Assembly (NCBI RefSeq): GCF_003097355.1
Contig: NZ_PYUI01000012.1
Span: 1 to 64,000, forward strand
Source: Arthrobacter sp. H-02-3
GTDB taxonomy: Bacteria > Actinomycetota > Actinomycetes > Actinomycetales > Micrococcaceae
Reading direction: 5' to 3'
Length of the DNA: 64,000 nt
Shown in pieces: positions 18,231 through 29,601 of the stretch; the stretch's first letter is position 1; every line of letters begins with the position of its first letter. Below the pieces are notes generated by a model. The model was not told the origin of the DNA. It ran no database searches and was given only the letters and a program-made list of their open reading frames with translations. The position numbers and the translations under genes are program-made.

Positions 18231-19829
18231 ATGGCTCTCACCGTCACCGATCCCCAGCCCGTCGACCGGGCCGGGGAAATCCTGACCCCGGAGGCTCTCG
18301 CCTTCGTCGAGGAACTTCACCTCCGCTTTGCCGGAACCCGTGCCGAACTCCTCAAGGCCAGAGCCGTCAAGCGCGAGCACGTTGCCCGGACCGGCCGCCT
18401 GGACTTCCTGCCGGAGACCCGGGAAATCCGCGACGCCGACTGGAGCGTTGCTCCGGCACCGGCAGCCCTGCAGGACCGCCGGGTCGAGATGACCGGGCCG
18501 GCCGCCCCGGCCAAGATGGCCATCAACGCGCTGAACTCCGGCGCCAAGGTGTGGCTCGCCGACCTCGAGGACGCCAGCACGCCCACCTGGTCCAACGTGG
18601 TCGAATCGATCCTCAACCTCCGCGACGCCGCCGAGGGAACGCTGAAGTACACGTCGCCCGAAGGCAAGGAGTACGCGCTGCGCACCGACGCCCCGCTCGC
18701 CGTCGTGGTGGCCCGGCCCCGCGGCTGGCACATGGGCGAACGGCACCTGCTGATCGGCGGGGAACACACGATCGGCGCCCTGGTGGACTTCGGCCTGCAC
18801 TTCTTCCACACCGCCAAGCGGCTCCTGGAGAACGGCCACGGACCGTACTACTACCTGCCCAAGATGGAGAGCCACCTCGAGGCACGGCTGTGGAACGAGA
18901 TCTTCGTCTTCGCGCAGGACTATCTCGGCATCCCGCAGGGCACCATCCGCGCCACCGTCCTGATCGAGACCATCCCGGCGGCCTTCGAGATGGACGAGAT
19001 CCTCTTCGAACTCCGCGACCACGCCTCCGGCCTGAACGCCGGACGCTGGGACTACCTGTTCAGCATCATCAAGTACTTCCGGGACGCCGGCGAGAGCTTT
19101 GTCCTTCCCGACCGGGCCAGCGTCGCCATGACCGCGCCGTTCATGCGGGCCTACACCGAACTCCTGGTCAAGACCTGCCACCGCCGCGGCGCCTTTGCCA
19201 TGGGCGGCATGGCGGCGGTAATCCCCAACCGGCGCGAACCCGAGGTGACCGCCCAGGCCTTCGAGAAGGTCCGGGCGGACAAGACCCGCGAGGCCAACGA
19301 CGGCTTCGACGGCTCCTGGGTGGCGCACCCGGACCTGGTGCCGATCTGCCGCGAGGTGTTCGACTCCGTCCTGGGTGCGCGGCCCAACCAGCTGGACAAG
19401 CAGCGGCCCGAGGTCAGCGTCACCGCCGAGCAGCTTCTGGACATCCGTTCCGCCCAGGGCCAGGTGACCGAGGCAGGCATGCGCCTGAACCTCTACGTGG
19501 CCGTGGCCTACACCGCCGTCTGGATCTCCGGAAACGGCGCCGTGGCCATCCACAACCTGATGGAAGACGCCGCCACGGCCGAAATCTCGCGGTCCCAGGT
19601 CTGGCAGCAAATCCGCAACCACTCGGTGCTCGCCGACACCGGCCGGACCGTCACCCGCGAATTGGTGTCCGCCATCCTCGCCGAGGAGACCGAGAAGCTC
19701 CGCGGCGAGGTGGGCGAGGACGCTTTTGCGAAGCACTACCTTCCGGCCAGCCGCCTGATCGGCGACATCTGCCTGTCCGAGGACTACACCGATTTCCTCA
19801 CCACCCCGGCCTACGAGCTGGTGGGCTGA
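18231..19829 (+). CDS. aceB: Malate synthase A
   Basis: A 532-residue enzyme, the normal length for the A form, started at MALTVTDPQPVDRAGEIL; a much longer open frame upstream lies inside the malic enzyme gene. Characteristic segments include ADLEDASTPTW, RPRGWHMGERHLLI, YYYLPKMESHLEARLWNEIF and GTIRATVLIETIPAAFEMDEILFELRDHASGLNAGRWDY, which carry the catalytic and magnesium ligands. It condenses glyoxylate with acetyl-CoA to malate. Here glyoxylate probably comes from allantoin breakdown rather than from isocitrate, since no isocitrate lyase is in the window. AGGAAAGGA-like ribosome binding bases lie about eight positions before the start. Confidence 0.95.
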   Translation: MALTVTDPQPVDRAGEILTPEALAFVEELHLRFAGTRAELLKARAVKREHVARTGRLDFLPETREIRDADWSVAPAPAALQDRRVEMTGPAAPAKMAINALNSGAKVWLADLEDASTPTWSNVVESILNLRDAAEGTLKYTSPEGKEYALRTDAPLAVVVARPRGWHMGERHLLIGGEHTIGALVDFGLHFFHTAKRLLENGHGPYYYLPKMESHLEARLWNEIFVFAQDYLGIPQGTIRATVLIETIPAAFEMDEILFELRDHASGLNAGRWDYLFSIIKYFRDAGESFVLPDRASVAMTAPFMRAYTELLVKTCHRRGAFAMGGMAAVIPNRREPEVTAQAFEKVRADKTREANDGFDGSWVAHPDLVPICREVFDSVLGARPNQLDKQRPEVSVTAEQLLDIRSAQGQVTEAGMRLNLYVAVAYTAVWISGNGAVAIHNLMEDAATAEISRSQVWQQIRNHSVLADTGRTVTRELVSAILAEETEKLRGEVGEDAFAKHYLPASRLIGDICLSEDYTDFLTTPAYELVG

Positions 19830-19832
19830 AGC

Positions 19833-21170
19833 ATGGCAGCCACCTCCGCCGGCGCCGGACTGCACCGAAGCAGCCAGGGACCGGTGACGCAGTCCCTGTC
19901 CGGGGCCGACCTCGCCAGGATTGACGCGCAGCTCGCCGATACCGACCGGCTACTGGAGCGCAACTACCCGGGCGATGACGGCTCCCGCCAGCCCGTGCAC
20001 ACGGTCTACGTTCCCGCCGACCGCTTCAGCCCGGAGTTCACCGCAGACTGGGGCGCCCAGGCCCTCGCCGCGGTGGACGCCCGCGGCGGCGTCGAAAGCC
20101 TGTGCGCACTGCAGGGCCAGGACGCCGACCTGACGGCCGCCGTCGCGCCCCGGGTCCGGGCCAAACTCTCAACCGAGCCCGTCGAGGACCTCCGGCTGGA
20201 CTTCGAGGACGGGTTCGGGGACCGGGGCGACGACGCCGAGGACACCGCCGCTGTCGCCGCGGGGTCCGCCGTGGCCACCGCCGTCGCCGCCGGCACCGCG
20301 CCGCCGTTCATCGGAATCCGTTTCAAGTGCTTCGAAGCCGCCACCCGGGCCCGGGGCCTGCGGACCCTGGACCTCTTCGTGTCGCAGCTGGCCGCGGCCG
20401 GCGAACTCCCGGCTGGACTCATCCTTACCCTGCCCAAGGTCACCACCGTGGCGCAGGTGGAGGCCATGGCCTTCGCCGTGTCCCGGCTCGAGGACGTCCA
20501 CTCGCTCCCCGCGGGCCGGCTCCGGTTCGAGGTGCAGGTGGAAACGCCGCAGCTCATCCTGGGCCCGGACGGGACCTCTCCGGTGGCGCGCCTGCCGCAC
20601 GCGGTGCCCGGCCGGATCAGCGGGCTGCACTACGGGACGTACGACTACTCCGCGTCGCTGCAGATCTCGGCCGAATACCAGTCCATGGAGCATCCCGTGG
20701 CGGACTTCGCCAAGGAAGTCATGCAGCTTGCCGTGGCCGGCACCGGCATCCGGCTCTCCGACGGCTCCACCAACATCATCCCGGTGGGCGACAACGTGGA
20801 ACAGGCCTGGCAGCTCCACGGCCGGCTGGTCCGCCGGTCGCTGGAACGCGGCTACTACCAGGGCTGGGACCTCCACCCGGCCCAGCTGCCCAGCCGGTTT
20901 GCCGCGACCTACGCGTTCTACCGGCAAGGGCTCCCCGCTGCCGCTGCCCGGCTCCGCAATTACGTGGAACAAACCGGCGGCGGCGTCATGGATGAGCCCG
21001 CCACCGCACGCGCCCTGGCGGCCTTTGTGCTGCGCGGCGTCCAATGTGGCGCCGTCGGCGCCGATGAAGTCCTGGCGCTGGCCGGCGTCGGACTTCCCCA
21101 GCTCACCGTGCTGGCCCACCCGCGGCTGGCCGCTTCCTCCACCCCCTCAGCGAAAAGGACACACCCATGA
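19833..21170 (+). CDS. DUF6986-type protein, HpcH/CitE-like aldolase fold
   Basis: A 445-residue protein starting three bases after malate synthase ends. I recognise the DUF6986 type, related to the HpcH/HpaI aldolase and CitE lyase fold: LRLDFEDGFGDRGDDAEDTAA (about residues 119-139) looks like the acidic metal-binding region and RLRFEVQVETPQLI like the Mg-binding glutamate segment. Later blocks include HYGTYDYSASLQIS and QGWDLHPAQLPSRFAA. No biochemical function is established to my knowledge. Sitting between malate synthase and ureidoglycine aminohydrolase, and overlapping the latter by four bases, it probably handles a glyoxylate-related or ureido acid. Confidence 0.75.
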   Translation: MAATSAGAGLHRSSQGPVTQSLSGADLARIDAQLADTDRLLERNYPGDDGSRQPVHTVYVPADRFSPEFTADWGAQALAAVDARGGVESLCALQGQDADLTAAVAPRVRAKLSTEPVEDLRLDFEDGFGDRGDDAEDTAAVAAGSAVATAVAAGTAPPFIGIRFKCFEAATRARGLRTLDLFVSQLAAAGELPAGLILTLPKVTTVAQVEAMAFAVSRLEDVHSLPAGRLRFEVQVETPQLILGPDGTSPVARLPHAVPGRISGLHYGTYDYSASLQISAEYQSMEHPVADFAKEVMQLAVAGTGIRLSDGSTNIIPVGDNVEQAWQLHGRLVRRSLERGYYQGWDLHPAQLPSRFAATYAFYRQGLPAAAARLRNYVEQTGGGVMDEPATARALAAFVLRGVQCGAVGADEVLALAGVGLPQLTVLAHPRLAASSTPSAKRTHP

Positions 21171-21982
21171 GCAACTACTTTTCACCCGAAGGCGGTCTCC
21201 CGCCGCAGACCCAGCTCCTCACCGACCGCGCCGTGGTCAAGGAGGCCTACACCGTCATCCCCAAGGGGGTGCTGCGCGACATCGTCACCAGCAACCTTCC
21301 CGGCTGGACCAACACCCGGTCCTGGATCATCGCCCGGCCCATCGCCGGCTTTGCGACGACGTTCTCGCAGCTGATTGTCGAGGTGGGCCCGGGCGGCGGC
21401 AGCGACAAGCCCGAGGCAGAGGCCGGCGTCGAAGGCGTGATCTTCCTGACCAAGGGCGAACTGACACTGACCCTCGACGGCGAAATCCACCACCTCGAGG
21501 CCGGCGGCTATGCCTACCTCGCCGCCGGCTCGGACTGGAAAGTGTCCAACGACTCCGCCGGGGAGGCCGCCAGCTTCCAGTGGATCCGCAAGGCCTACGA
21601 GCCCCTGGAAGGCTTCACGGCCAAATCCTTCGTCACCCGTGACCAAGACGTCGAGCCGCGGCCCATGCCGAACACCAACGGGGCCTGGGCCACCACCCGC
21701 TTCGTGGACCCCGACGACCTCGCCCACGACATGCACGTCAACATCGTCACGTTCCAGCCCGGGGCGTCCATCCCCTTCGCCGAAACCCACGTGATGGAAC
21801 ACGGACTCTTCGTCCTGGAGGGCAAAGCCGTCTACCGCCTCAACGACGACTGGGTGGAAGTCGAGGCGGGCGACTTCATGTGGCTCCGGGCCTTCTGCCC
21901 GCAGGCCTGCTACGCCGGCGGCCCGGGTCCGTTCCGCTACCTGCTCTACAAGGACGTCAACCGCCAGATCCGCCTGACCTAA
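21167..21982 (+). CDS. allE: (S)-ureidoglycine aminohydrolase
   Basis: A 271-residue bicupin. The first cupin covers about residues 50-140 and the second 175-265, with metal-binding residues expected in PGASIPFAETHVMEHGLFVLEGKAVY. The opening YFSPEGGLPPQTQLLTDRAVVKEAYTVIPKGVLRDIVTSNLPGW is typical of AllE. The manganese enzyme releases ammonia from (S)-ureidoglycine to give ureidoglycolate, the step after allantoate deimination. Its ATG overlaps the stop of the DUF6986 gene (ATGA), showing coupling. A terminator-like hairpin follows at 22.07 kb. Allantoate amidohydrolase, the preceding enzyme, is not encoded in the window. Confidence 0.92.
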   Translation: MSNYFSPEGGLPPQTQLLTDRAVVKEAYTVIPKGVLRDIVTSNLPGWTNTRSWIIARPIAGFATTFSQLIVEVGPGGGSDKPEAEAGVEGVIFLTKGELTLTLDGEIHHLEAGGYAYLAAGSDWKVSNDSAGEAASFQWIRKAYEPLEGFTAKSFVTRDQDVEPRPMPNTNGAWATTRFVDPDDLAHDMHVNIVTFQPGASIPFAETHVMEHGLFVLEGKAVYRLNDDWVEVEAGDFMWLRAFCPQACYAGGPGPFRYLLYKDVNRQIRLT

Positions 21983-22073
21983 GGCAGGTCCGCGCCGTAC
22001 CGGTGCACGCACTGCTGGTCCGCACATTGCTGCTCCAGCGAGTGCTGATCCGCGCTGTGCTGAATCACCCTGT

Positions 22074-22104
22074 GGAGTCCGCCCCGCCTGTCGGGGCGGG
22101 CTCC
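22074..22104 (+). terminator. Terminator-like hairpin after allE
   Basis: GGAGTCCGCCCCG at 22074-22086 pairs with CGGGGCGGGCTCC at 22092-22104 around a five-base loop with one mismatch. It is placed about 90 bp after the allE stop. Only a short TTC follows, so efficiency is uncertain. Confidence 0.55.
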
Positions 22105-22216
22105 TTCATGGTTCCGGACTCTTTCGTGGTTCCGGGGCCGTGCGCGCCTCCGCACCAAATGTGGTTCCCAAGCCGGAAACCCTTGCGGCCCGGGCCATGC
22201 TTGCTAGCCTGAGGCT

Positions 22217-22378
22217 GTGAAGTACGAATCCCTGTGGATCGGAATGCTCCTTGGCGCGGCCCTCGGCTTCGCCATCGGAGTCACCACCGTCGACAAGCCG
22301 TTCACAGGCCTGCTGATCGGCCTGGGCATCGGCGCGCTCGTGGGCCTGGCAGCCCGGAAAGATCCCACGAAGCGGTAG
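22217..22378 (+). CDS. Small glycine-rich membrane protein, 53 aa
   Basis: A GTG-started frame of 53 residues beginning VKYESLWIGMLLGAALGFA. It has two hydrophobic helices, about residues 7-23 and 31-46, each with small-residue zippers (GAALGFAIG and GLGIGALVG), joined by VDKPFTG and ending in a basic KDPTKR tail. Bases GAGG lie close upstream. The hydrophobic pattern and short charged ends look like a real small membrane protein rather than chance. I do not recognise a family. It stands alone between the allE terminator and the hyi promoter. Confidence 0.6.
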   Translation: MKYESLWIGMLLGAALGFAIGVTTVDKPFTGLLIGLGIGALVGLAARKDPTKR

Positions 22379-22478
22379 AACCGCCCTTCGCCCGGATCAG
22401 CGACACCCCCGCGCCCTTCCCGGACGTACGCCGCTTGACGCGCACCCCTTGACTCCCCTGCCTTAACTTCCCTACACT

Positions 22479-22514
22479 TTTCATAAAGCAGAATCTAAAT
22501 TCCACAAAGCGGAA
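22479..22514. promoter_or_regulatory. Paired candidate IclR-type operators upstream of hyi
   Basis: TTTCATAAAGCAGAA at 22479-22493 and TTCCACAAAGCGGAA at 22500-22514 are two clear copies of the same palindrome, with centres 21 bp apart and 80-100 bp upstream of the hyi start. This is the best-conserved pair in the window. Confidence 0.65.
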
Positions 22515-22585
22515 ATCGCAGGAGACGATCTGCAAGGCAACGAAGCCCGGGATCCAGCTCCCGCCCACACCGGAAGGAACCCACA

Positions 22586-23386
22586 ATGACGTACACCGTG
22601 AACTGCTCCATCCTCCTGACGGAGCTCCCTATCCTGGAACGCCCGGCCGCGGCGAAGGCCGCCGGTTTTGACGCCGTCGAATTCTGGTGGCCCTTCGAGA
22701 CCTCCGTCCCCACCGACGCGCAGGTCACCCGGTTCGAGAACGCCATCACGAATGCCGGCGTGCAGCTCACCGGCCTGAACTTCAACGCCGGTGACATGCC
22801 CGCAGGAGACCGGGGCCTCGTGTCTTGGAAGGGCCGCAGCGCCGAATTCAAGGACAACATCGACGTCGTTGCCGGGATCGGCGCGCGACTCGGCTGCACC
22901 GCCTTCAACGCCCTCTACGGCAACCGCCAGGAGGAGCACTCCCCCGAGGAACAGGACGAACTGGCGGTACAGAACCTGGCCGCCGCAGCCGCCGGAGTCG
23001 CCCGGATCGGCGGAACCGTCCTGCTGGAGCCGGTCAGCGGCGCACCCCGCTACCCGCTGCTGACCGCGGCGGATGCTCTCGACGTCATCGCCCGGGTCAA
23101 GAACGAAACCGGCGCGGAGAACGTCAAGCTCCTGGCCGACTTCTACCACCTGGCGGTCAACGGTGACGACGTCGCTGCCGTCATCGAAGGCCACGCCAAA
23201 GACTTCGGCCACATCCAGATCGCCGACAGCCCCGGCCGCGGCGCCCCCGGAACCGGGACCCTGCCGCTGGGCGAGTGGATCACCCGCAGCCGCGAACTCG
23301 GCTACGAGGGCTACATCGGCCTCGAATACAAGGAGCCGGCGGAAACCGCCTTCGCCTGGGCCATCCGCCAGCACGCCGCAGGCTAG
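22586..23386 (+). CDS. hyi: Hydroxypyruvate isomerase
   Basis: A 266-residue TIM-barrel protein starting MTYTVNCSILLTELPILERPAAAKAAGFDAVEFWWPF, the typical opening of Hyi. Metal-binding residues fall in LLEPVSG, KLLADFYHLAVNGDD, FGHIQIADSPGRGAPGTG and YIGLEYKEP. The enzyme interconverts hydroxypyruvate and tartronate semialdehyde in the glyoxylate-to-glycerate pathway. A GGAAGGAA ribosome binding site precedes the ATG. It is the first gene of a six-gene operon that continues with glxR, gcl, glycerate kinase, allB and a DNA-binding protein, led by paired candidate operators. Confidence 0.93.
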   Translation: MTYTVNCSILLTELPILERPAAAKAAGFDAVEFWWPFETSVPTDAQVTRFENAITNAGVQLTGLNFNAGDMPAGDRGLVSWKGRSAEFKDNIDVVAGIGARLGCTAFNALYGNRQEEHSPEEQDELAVQNLAAAAAGVARIGGTVLLEPVSGAPRYPLLTAADALDVIARVKNETGAENVKLLADFYHLAVNGDDVAAVIEGHAKDFGHIQIADSPGRGAPGTGTLPLGEWITRSRELGYEGYIGLEYKEPAETAFAWAIRQHAAG

Positions 23387-23425
23387 TCCCGCCCGCGCTA
23401 ACAAGACTTCAGTAAAGGAAAAACA

Positions 23426-24304
23426 ATGAGCAACGTTGCAGTGATCGGACTCGGCATCATGGGGCTGCCCATGGCCATCAACCTCGTCAAAGCCGGCCAC
23501 ACGGTCACCGGCTTCAACCGGAGCCAGGACAAAATCGACAAACTAGTCTCCGAAGGCGGCCGCGGCGCCGGCAGCATTGCCGAGGCCGTCAAGGACGCCG
23601 ACGTCGTCATCACCATGGTGCCGGACTCCCCCGATGTTGAAGGCGTCGTCAGCGGCGCCGACGGCGTGTTCGCCAACGCCAAGCAGGGCACGCTCTGGAT
23701 CGACGCATCCAGCATCCGCCCCGACGTCGCCAAGCGTTTGGCGGACGACGCCAAAGCAGCTGGCATCCGTCCCCTCGATGCCCCGGTCTCCGGCGGCGAA
23801 CAGGGCGCCATTGACGCCGCACTGTCCATCATGGTGGGCGGCGACGCCGCTGACTTCGAGGCCGCCCAGGACGTCCTGACGGCCGTCGGCAAGACCATCG
23901 TCCACGTCGGCCCGTCCGGTTCCGGCCAGACCGTCAAGGCAGCCAACCAGCTGATCGTCGCGGTCAACATCGAGGTCCTGGCCGAGGCGATTGCCTTCCT
24001 CGAGGCCTACGGCGTGGACACCGACGCCGCACTCAAGGTCCTCGGCGGCGGACTCGCCGGCTCCAAGGTCCTGGACCAGAAGGGCCAGAAGATGCTGGAC
24101 CGCAACTTCGACCCCGGATTCCGCCTGGCCCTGCACCACAAGGACCTCGGCATCGTCACCTCCGCTGCCCGCGAGGCCAACGTCGCCGTCCCCCTCGGCG
24201 CCGTCGTCGCGCAGCTCGTCGCCGCCACCGTCAACCAGGGCGACGGCGGGCTGGACCACTCGGGCCTCTTCAAGCAGGTCCTCCAGCTCAGCGGTCGGAA
24301 GTAA
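23426..24304 (+). CDS. glxR: 2-hydroxy-3-oxopropionate (tartronate semialdehyde) reductase
   Basis: A 292-residue beta-hydroxyacid dehydrogenase. The dinucleotide-binding motif [10 protein letters not shown] is at residues 8-17, the substrate-binding block [12 protein letters not shown] near 117-128, and the catalytic lysine lies in [12 protein letters not shown] near 170-181. It reduces tartronate semialdehyde, the product of glyoxylate carboligase, to glycerate using NAD(P)H. AAGGAAAAAC just upstream of the ATG is the ribosome binding site. The position between hyi and gcl fixes the pathway assignment better than sequence alone, since GarR-type paralogues are similar. Confidence 0.93.
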   Translation: MSNVAVIGLGIMGLPMAINLVKAGHTVTGFNRSQDKIDKLVSEGGRGAGSIAEAVKDADVVITMVPDSPDVEGVVSGADGVFANAKQGTLWIDASSIRPDVAKRLADDAKAAGIRPLDAPVSGGEQGAIDAALSIMVGGDAADFEAAQDVLTAVGKTIVHVGPSGSGQTVKAANQLIVAVNIEVLAEAIAFLEAYGVDTDAALKVLGGGLAGSKVLDQKGQKMLDRNFDPGFRLALHHKDLGIVTSAAREANVAVPLGAVVAQLVAATVNQGDGGLDHSGLFKQVLQLSGRK

Positions 24305-24426
24305 CCCAGGCCGGAAGTAAGCAGCCCGGCGACAGGCCGGAACCAAGCAAAACAGGGCAACCGCCGTCGTACTTCACGACGGCGGCTCCCCCTCCACACC
24401 CAAAACAGACTTTCAAGGAGCACACC

Positions 24427-26217
<1,791 letters not shown>

Positions 26218-26218
26218 G

Positions 26219-27430
26219 ATGCGGGTGGTCATAGCGCCGGACAAGTTCAAAGGCTCGCTCTCGGCCCCGGACGTTGCCCGGCACGTTGAAACGGGGCTCC
26301 AACGGGCGTGTGGCGGCAACCTTGAGGTACTCAGGATTCCCGTGGCCGACGGCGGCGAGGGCACCCTCGATGCCGCCGTCGGCTCCGGCTTCGCCCGCCG
26401 GAGCGCCGTCGTCAGCGGCCCCACCGGTGAGCCGGTCCCCGCGGACTTCGCCGTCCGCGGTCGCGTTGCCGTCATCGAGATGGCCACCGCTTCCGGGCTC
26501 GCCGTGCTGCCCGGAAGCGGCGCCGGTGCAGCGCCGGATTCGGCGAGCGCCACCGGCGCCAGCAGCCTGGGAACCGGCGAACTGATCCGCGCAGCGCTCG
26601 ACGCCGGGTGCCGGCAGATCATCCTCGGGGTCGGCGGGAGCGCCAACACCGACGGCGGCGCCGGCGTCCTGCAGGGTCTCGGCGCCAGGTTGCTCGACGC
26701 CGACGGCCGTGAGCTGCCGCTCGGTGGGGCAGCCCTCGCCCGGCTGGCCTGGATCGACTTCTCCGGGTTCGATTCCCGCCTGGACGAGGCACGCTTCGTG
26801 CTCGCCAGCGACGTCGACAACCCGTTGCTCGGACCGTCCGGCGCCGCACGCATCTTCGGCCCGCAGAAGGGCGCCACCCCCGCCGACGTCGTGCTCCTGG
26901 ATGCGGCATTGGCCCACTTCGTGCAGGTCCTGACTTCCGAGATCGGCCCCCGGGCGCTCCGGGCAGCCGAGGCTCCGGGCGCGGGCGCAGCCGGCGGCGT
27001 GGGCTACGCGGCGATCGCGGCACTGGCCGCGACCCGCCGGCCGGGCATCGACGTCGTCCTCGAATTCACCGGGCTGGCAGAACGGCTGTCCGGCGCGGAC
27101 CTGGTGATCACCGGCGAAGGCAGCCTGGACGAACAGACTCTGCTAGGTAAGACTCCCGCGGGCGTTGCCCGGGCGGCCCGGCGCGCCGGGGTCCCGGTGG
27201 TCGCGGTCTGCGGCCGCACCACGCTGACACCGGAACAGCAGAAGGAATCGGGATTCCGGCAGGTCTACCCGCTGACTTCGCTGGAGGCCAAGGTAGAAAC
27301 ATGTATAGCCGAAGCAGGTCCCCTGCTTGAACAATTGGGAAAACGAATCGGCGCGGAACTGCCGGGACTGGTCCCGGCCGGCACCGCACCAGCGAAAATT
27401 GCCTGCACAAAGGAGCCCCTCAATGTCTGA
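26219..27430 (+). CDS. Glycerate kinase (GarK/GlxK type)
   Basis: A 403-residue protein starting [16 protein letters not shown] at 26219, one base after the gcl stop; the longer frame lies inside gcl. Type-I glycerate kinase signatures are [64 protein letters not shown] and [21 protein letters not shown]. It phosphorylates glycerate to 2-phosphoglycerate (the usual product of this type), finishing the conversion of glyoxylate to a glycolytic intermediate. Its 3' end overlaps the allB start by eight bases, so translation of the two is coupled. Confidence 0.93.
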   Translation: MRVVIAPDKFKGSLSAPDVARHVETGLQRACGGNLEVLRIPVADGGEGTLDAAVGSGFARRSAVVSGPTGEPVPADFAVRGRVAVIEMATASGLAVLPGSGAGAAPDSASATGASSLGTGELIRAALDAGCRQIILGVGGSANTDGGAGVLQGLGARLLDADGRELPLGGAALARLAWIDFSGFDSRLDEARFVLASDVDNPLLGPSGAARIFGPQKGATPADVVLLDAALAHFVQVLTSEIGPRALRAAEAPGAGAAGGVGYAAIAALAATRRPGIDVVLEFTGLAERLSGADLVITGEGSLDEQTLLGKTPAGVARAARRAGVPVVAVCGRTTLTPEQQKESGFRQVYPLTSLEAKVETCIAEAGPLLEQLGKRIGAELPGLVPAGTAPAKIACTKEPLNV

Positions 27431-28766
27431 AGAACGCTTTGACCTCGTCATCCGGGGCCGGCGCATCTTCACCACCGCCGGCATCGCGGCGCGTGAAGTG
27501 GGCGTGCGCGGCGGCAAGATCGTCGCGATCGAGCCCCTGGGCAACGGGCTTGCCGGCGCAGAAGTGATTGAGCTCGCCGACGACGAAACCCTGCTGCCGG
27601 GCCTCGTGGACACCCACGTCCACGTAAACGAGCCCGGCCGCACCGAATGGGAAGGCTTCGCCTCCGCCACCCGGGCGGCCGCGGCCGGCGGCGTGACCAC
27701 CATCATCGACATGCCGCTGAATTCCATCCCGCCCACCACCACGGTGGAAGGGCTCAAGCTCAAGCGTGAGGTGGCCGAGGACCAGGCGTTCGTAGACGTC
27801 GGGTTCTGGGGCGGCGCCGTGCCGGGGAACAAGGCCGAGCTGCGCGGCCTCCACGACGAGGGCGTGTTCGGCTTCAAATGCTTCCTGCTGCACTCGGGCG
27901 TGGACGAGTTCCCGCACCTGGACGCTGACGAGATGGAAGAGGACATGGCCGAGCTCAAGACCTTTGACTCGCTCATGATCGTCCACGCCGAGGACTCGCA
28001 CGCGATCGACCGGGCACCCCACCCGGGCGGCGACCATTACTCGACGTTCCTGGCTTCCCGCCCCCGCGGCGCCGAGAACAAGGCCATCGCCGAGGTCATC
28101 GAACGGGCCCGCTGGACCGGCGCCCGCGCCCACATCCTGCACCTCTCGTCCTCCGATGCCCTGCCCATGATCGCCAGCGCCAAGCGCGACGGCGTCCACC
28201 TCACGGTTGAGACCTGCCCGCATTACCTGACCCTCATGGCCGAGGAAATCCCCGACGGGGCCACCGCCTACAAGTGCTGCCCGCCGATCCGCGAGGCCTC
28301 CAACCGCGAACTGCTCTGGGCAGGCCTGCAAGACGGCACCATCGACTGCATCGTCTCGGACCACTCCCCGTCCACGCTTGACCTGAAAGACCTGGAGAAC
28401 GGGGACTTCGCGGTGGCCTGGGGCGGCGTTTCCTCGCTGCAGCTGGGCCTCTCCCTGATCTGGACCGAGGCCCGGCACCGCGGCATCCCCCTGGAGCAGG
28501 TGGTCTCGTGGATGGCCGAGAAGCCAGCCGCACTGGCACGCCTCTCCAACAAGGGCCAGCTCGCGCTGGGGTACGACGCCGACTTCGCCGTCTTTGCCCC
28601 GGACGAGGCGTACGTCGTGGACGTCTCCAAGCTCAAGCACAAGAACCCCATCACCCCGTATGACGGCAAGGCGCTCTCCGGCGTTGTCCGGCAGACCTAT
28701 CTCCGCGGCACCCTGGTTGACGGCCGGACTCCGACCGGCAAGCTGATCCGCCGCGGCGGCGTATGA
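27423..28766 (+). CDS. allB: Allantoinase
   Basis: A 447-residue cyclic amidohydrolase started at [20 protein letters not shown], after the AAAGGAG site at about 27411-27417; the upstream frame is inside the kinase gene. Metal ligands are in [19 protein letters not shown] and [10 protein letters not shown], and the carboxylated lysine is in [26 protein letters not shown] carries the late aspartate. It hydrolyses allantoin to allantoate. Its placement in the tartronate-semialdehyde operon ties allantoin use to glyoxylate assimilation. Dihydropyrimidinase-like alternatives are unlikely given the near-textbook allantoinase motifs. Confidence 0.94.
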   Translation: MSEERFDLVIRGRRIFTTAGIAAREVGVRGGKIVAIEPLGNGLAGAEVIELADDETLLPGLVDTHVHVNEPGRTEWEGFASATRAAAAGGVTTIIDMPLNSIPPTTTVEGLKLKREVAEDQAFVDVGFWGGAVPGNKAELRGLHDEGVFGFKCFLLHSGVDEFPHLDADEMEEDMAELKTFDSLMIVHAEDSHAIDRAPHPGGDHYSTFLASRPRGAENKAIAEVIERARWTGARAHILHLSSSDALPMIASAKRDGVHLTVETCPHYLTLMAEEIPDGATAYKCCPPIREASNRELLWAGLQDGTIDCIVSDHSPSTLDLKDLENGDFAVAWGGVSSLQLGLSLIWTEARHRGIPLEQVVSWMAEKPAALARLSNKGQLALGYDADFAVFAPDEAYVVDVSKLKHKNPITPYDGKALSGVVRQTYLRGTLVDGRTPTGKLIRRGGV

Positions 28767-29557
28767 GCCAGCCGGCCGCGGCCGGCCCGGCACACGCCGC
28801 TTACGGACAGTGCGGCCCGGTTGGCCGGACCGGACCTGTTGGCCGGGTCGGACGGCCTGGACAGATCGGACGAGCTGGACAGTCCGGCCTCACCGCGAAG
28901 GGGCTGGCCGTCTGGGTCACCCTTCCGGACAACGCCGACTGCGACCCGGCGGCACTGGCACGGGCGGCCGAGCTCGTGCTTGGCCGCGCCCTCAGATGTG
29001 CCCCGGAGGCGGAAGTCCACTTTAGGCCCGCCGCCGGGGCAGCAACGTCCGCCGTCGTCCGGTCCCCCGGCGAGGACGGCATCCCGGCGGGAACCGCACC
29101 GGAGGTTCCCGCCGGGGCTGAACTGCCTGCCGGAGGTGAACTTCCCGCCGGGCCTGAACTGCCTGTCAAGGCCGCAGCCGACGGCGGGGCCGCAGCCGAC
29201 GGCGGGGCGCCGCTCGCGCCTGCCCCCGGCAGCATCACCCGGCTCGCCGTCGACCTCGCGGCCGGGGAGGCCAGGCTCGACGGCGAGCGCGTGCCCCTGA
29301 CGGACGTGGAGTTCACCCTCCTGAGATGCCTCGTGCAGAACTGCTCCCGCACGGTAAGCCGGCAGGAACTGCAGCATTGCCTCGACGCGTTCGACACCCC
29401 TGGTGCGGCCACCCGGTCTATCGATGTGTACGTCGGCCGGGTGCGCCGGAAGCTCAAGGGCTGCCGGCACGCCGTCGTCACCGTCCGCAGCGGCGGCTAC
29501 CGCTTCGTCCCCGGTCCGCTGGCGACCGTCCGCGGACCGGCGGAATACACCATCTGA
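28763..29557 (+). CDS. Orphan winged-helix DNA-binding protein (OmpR/PhoB-type C-terminal domain)
   Basis: A 264-residue protein whose start overlaps the allB stop (ATGA). Residues about 160-255 form an OmpR/PhoB-type winged helix: [43 protein letters not shown] and [12 protein letters not shown]. There is no receiver domain. Instead the N-terminus has a Gly-Pro-Arg-rich tract (residues 18-43) and a second Pro-Ala-Gly tract with a PAGxELP repeat (about 112-131). It is presumably a transcriptional regulator co-expressed with the allantoin/glyoxylate operon. Target genes and signal are unknown; direct autoregulation is only a guess. Confidence 0.8.
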   Translation: MSQPAAAGPAHAAYGQCGPVGRTGPVGRVGRPGQIGRAGQSGLTAKGLAVWVTLPDNADCDPAALARAAELVLGRALRCAPEAEVHFRPAAGAATSAVVRSPGEDGIPAGTAPEVPAGAELPAGGELPAGPELPVKAAADGGAAADGGAPLAPAPGSITRLAVDLAAGEARLDGERVPLTDVEFTLLRCLVQNCSRTVSRQELQHCLDAFDTPGAATRSIDVYVGRVRRKLKGCRHAVVTVRSGGYRFVPGPLATVRGPAEYTI

Positions 29558-29601
29558 CCCCCGCTTCCACCACCATCCCGACTCGCGATCGAAGGAACTC
29601 C

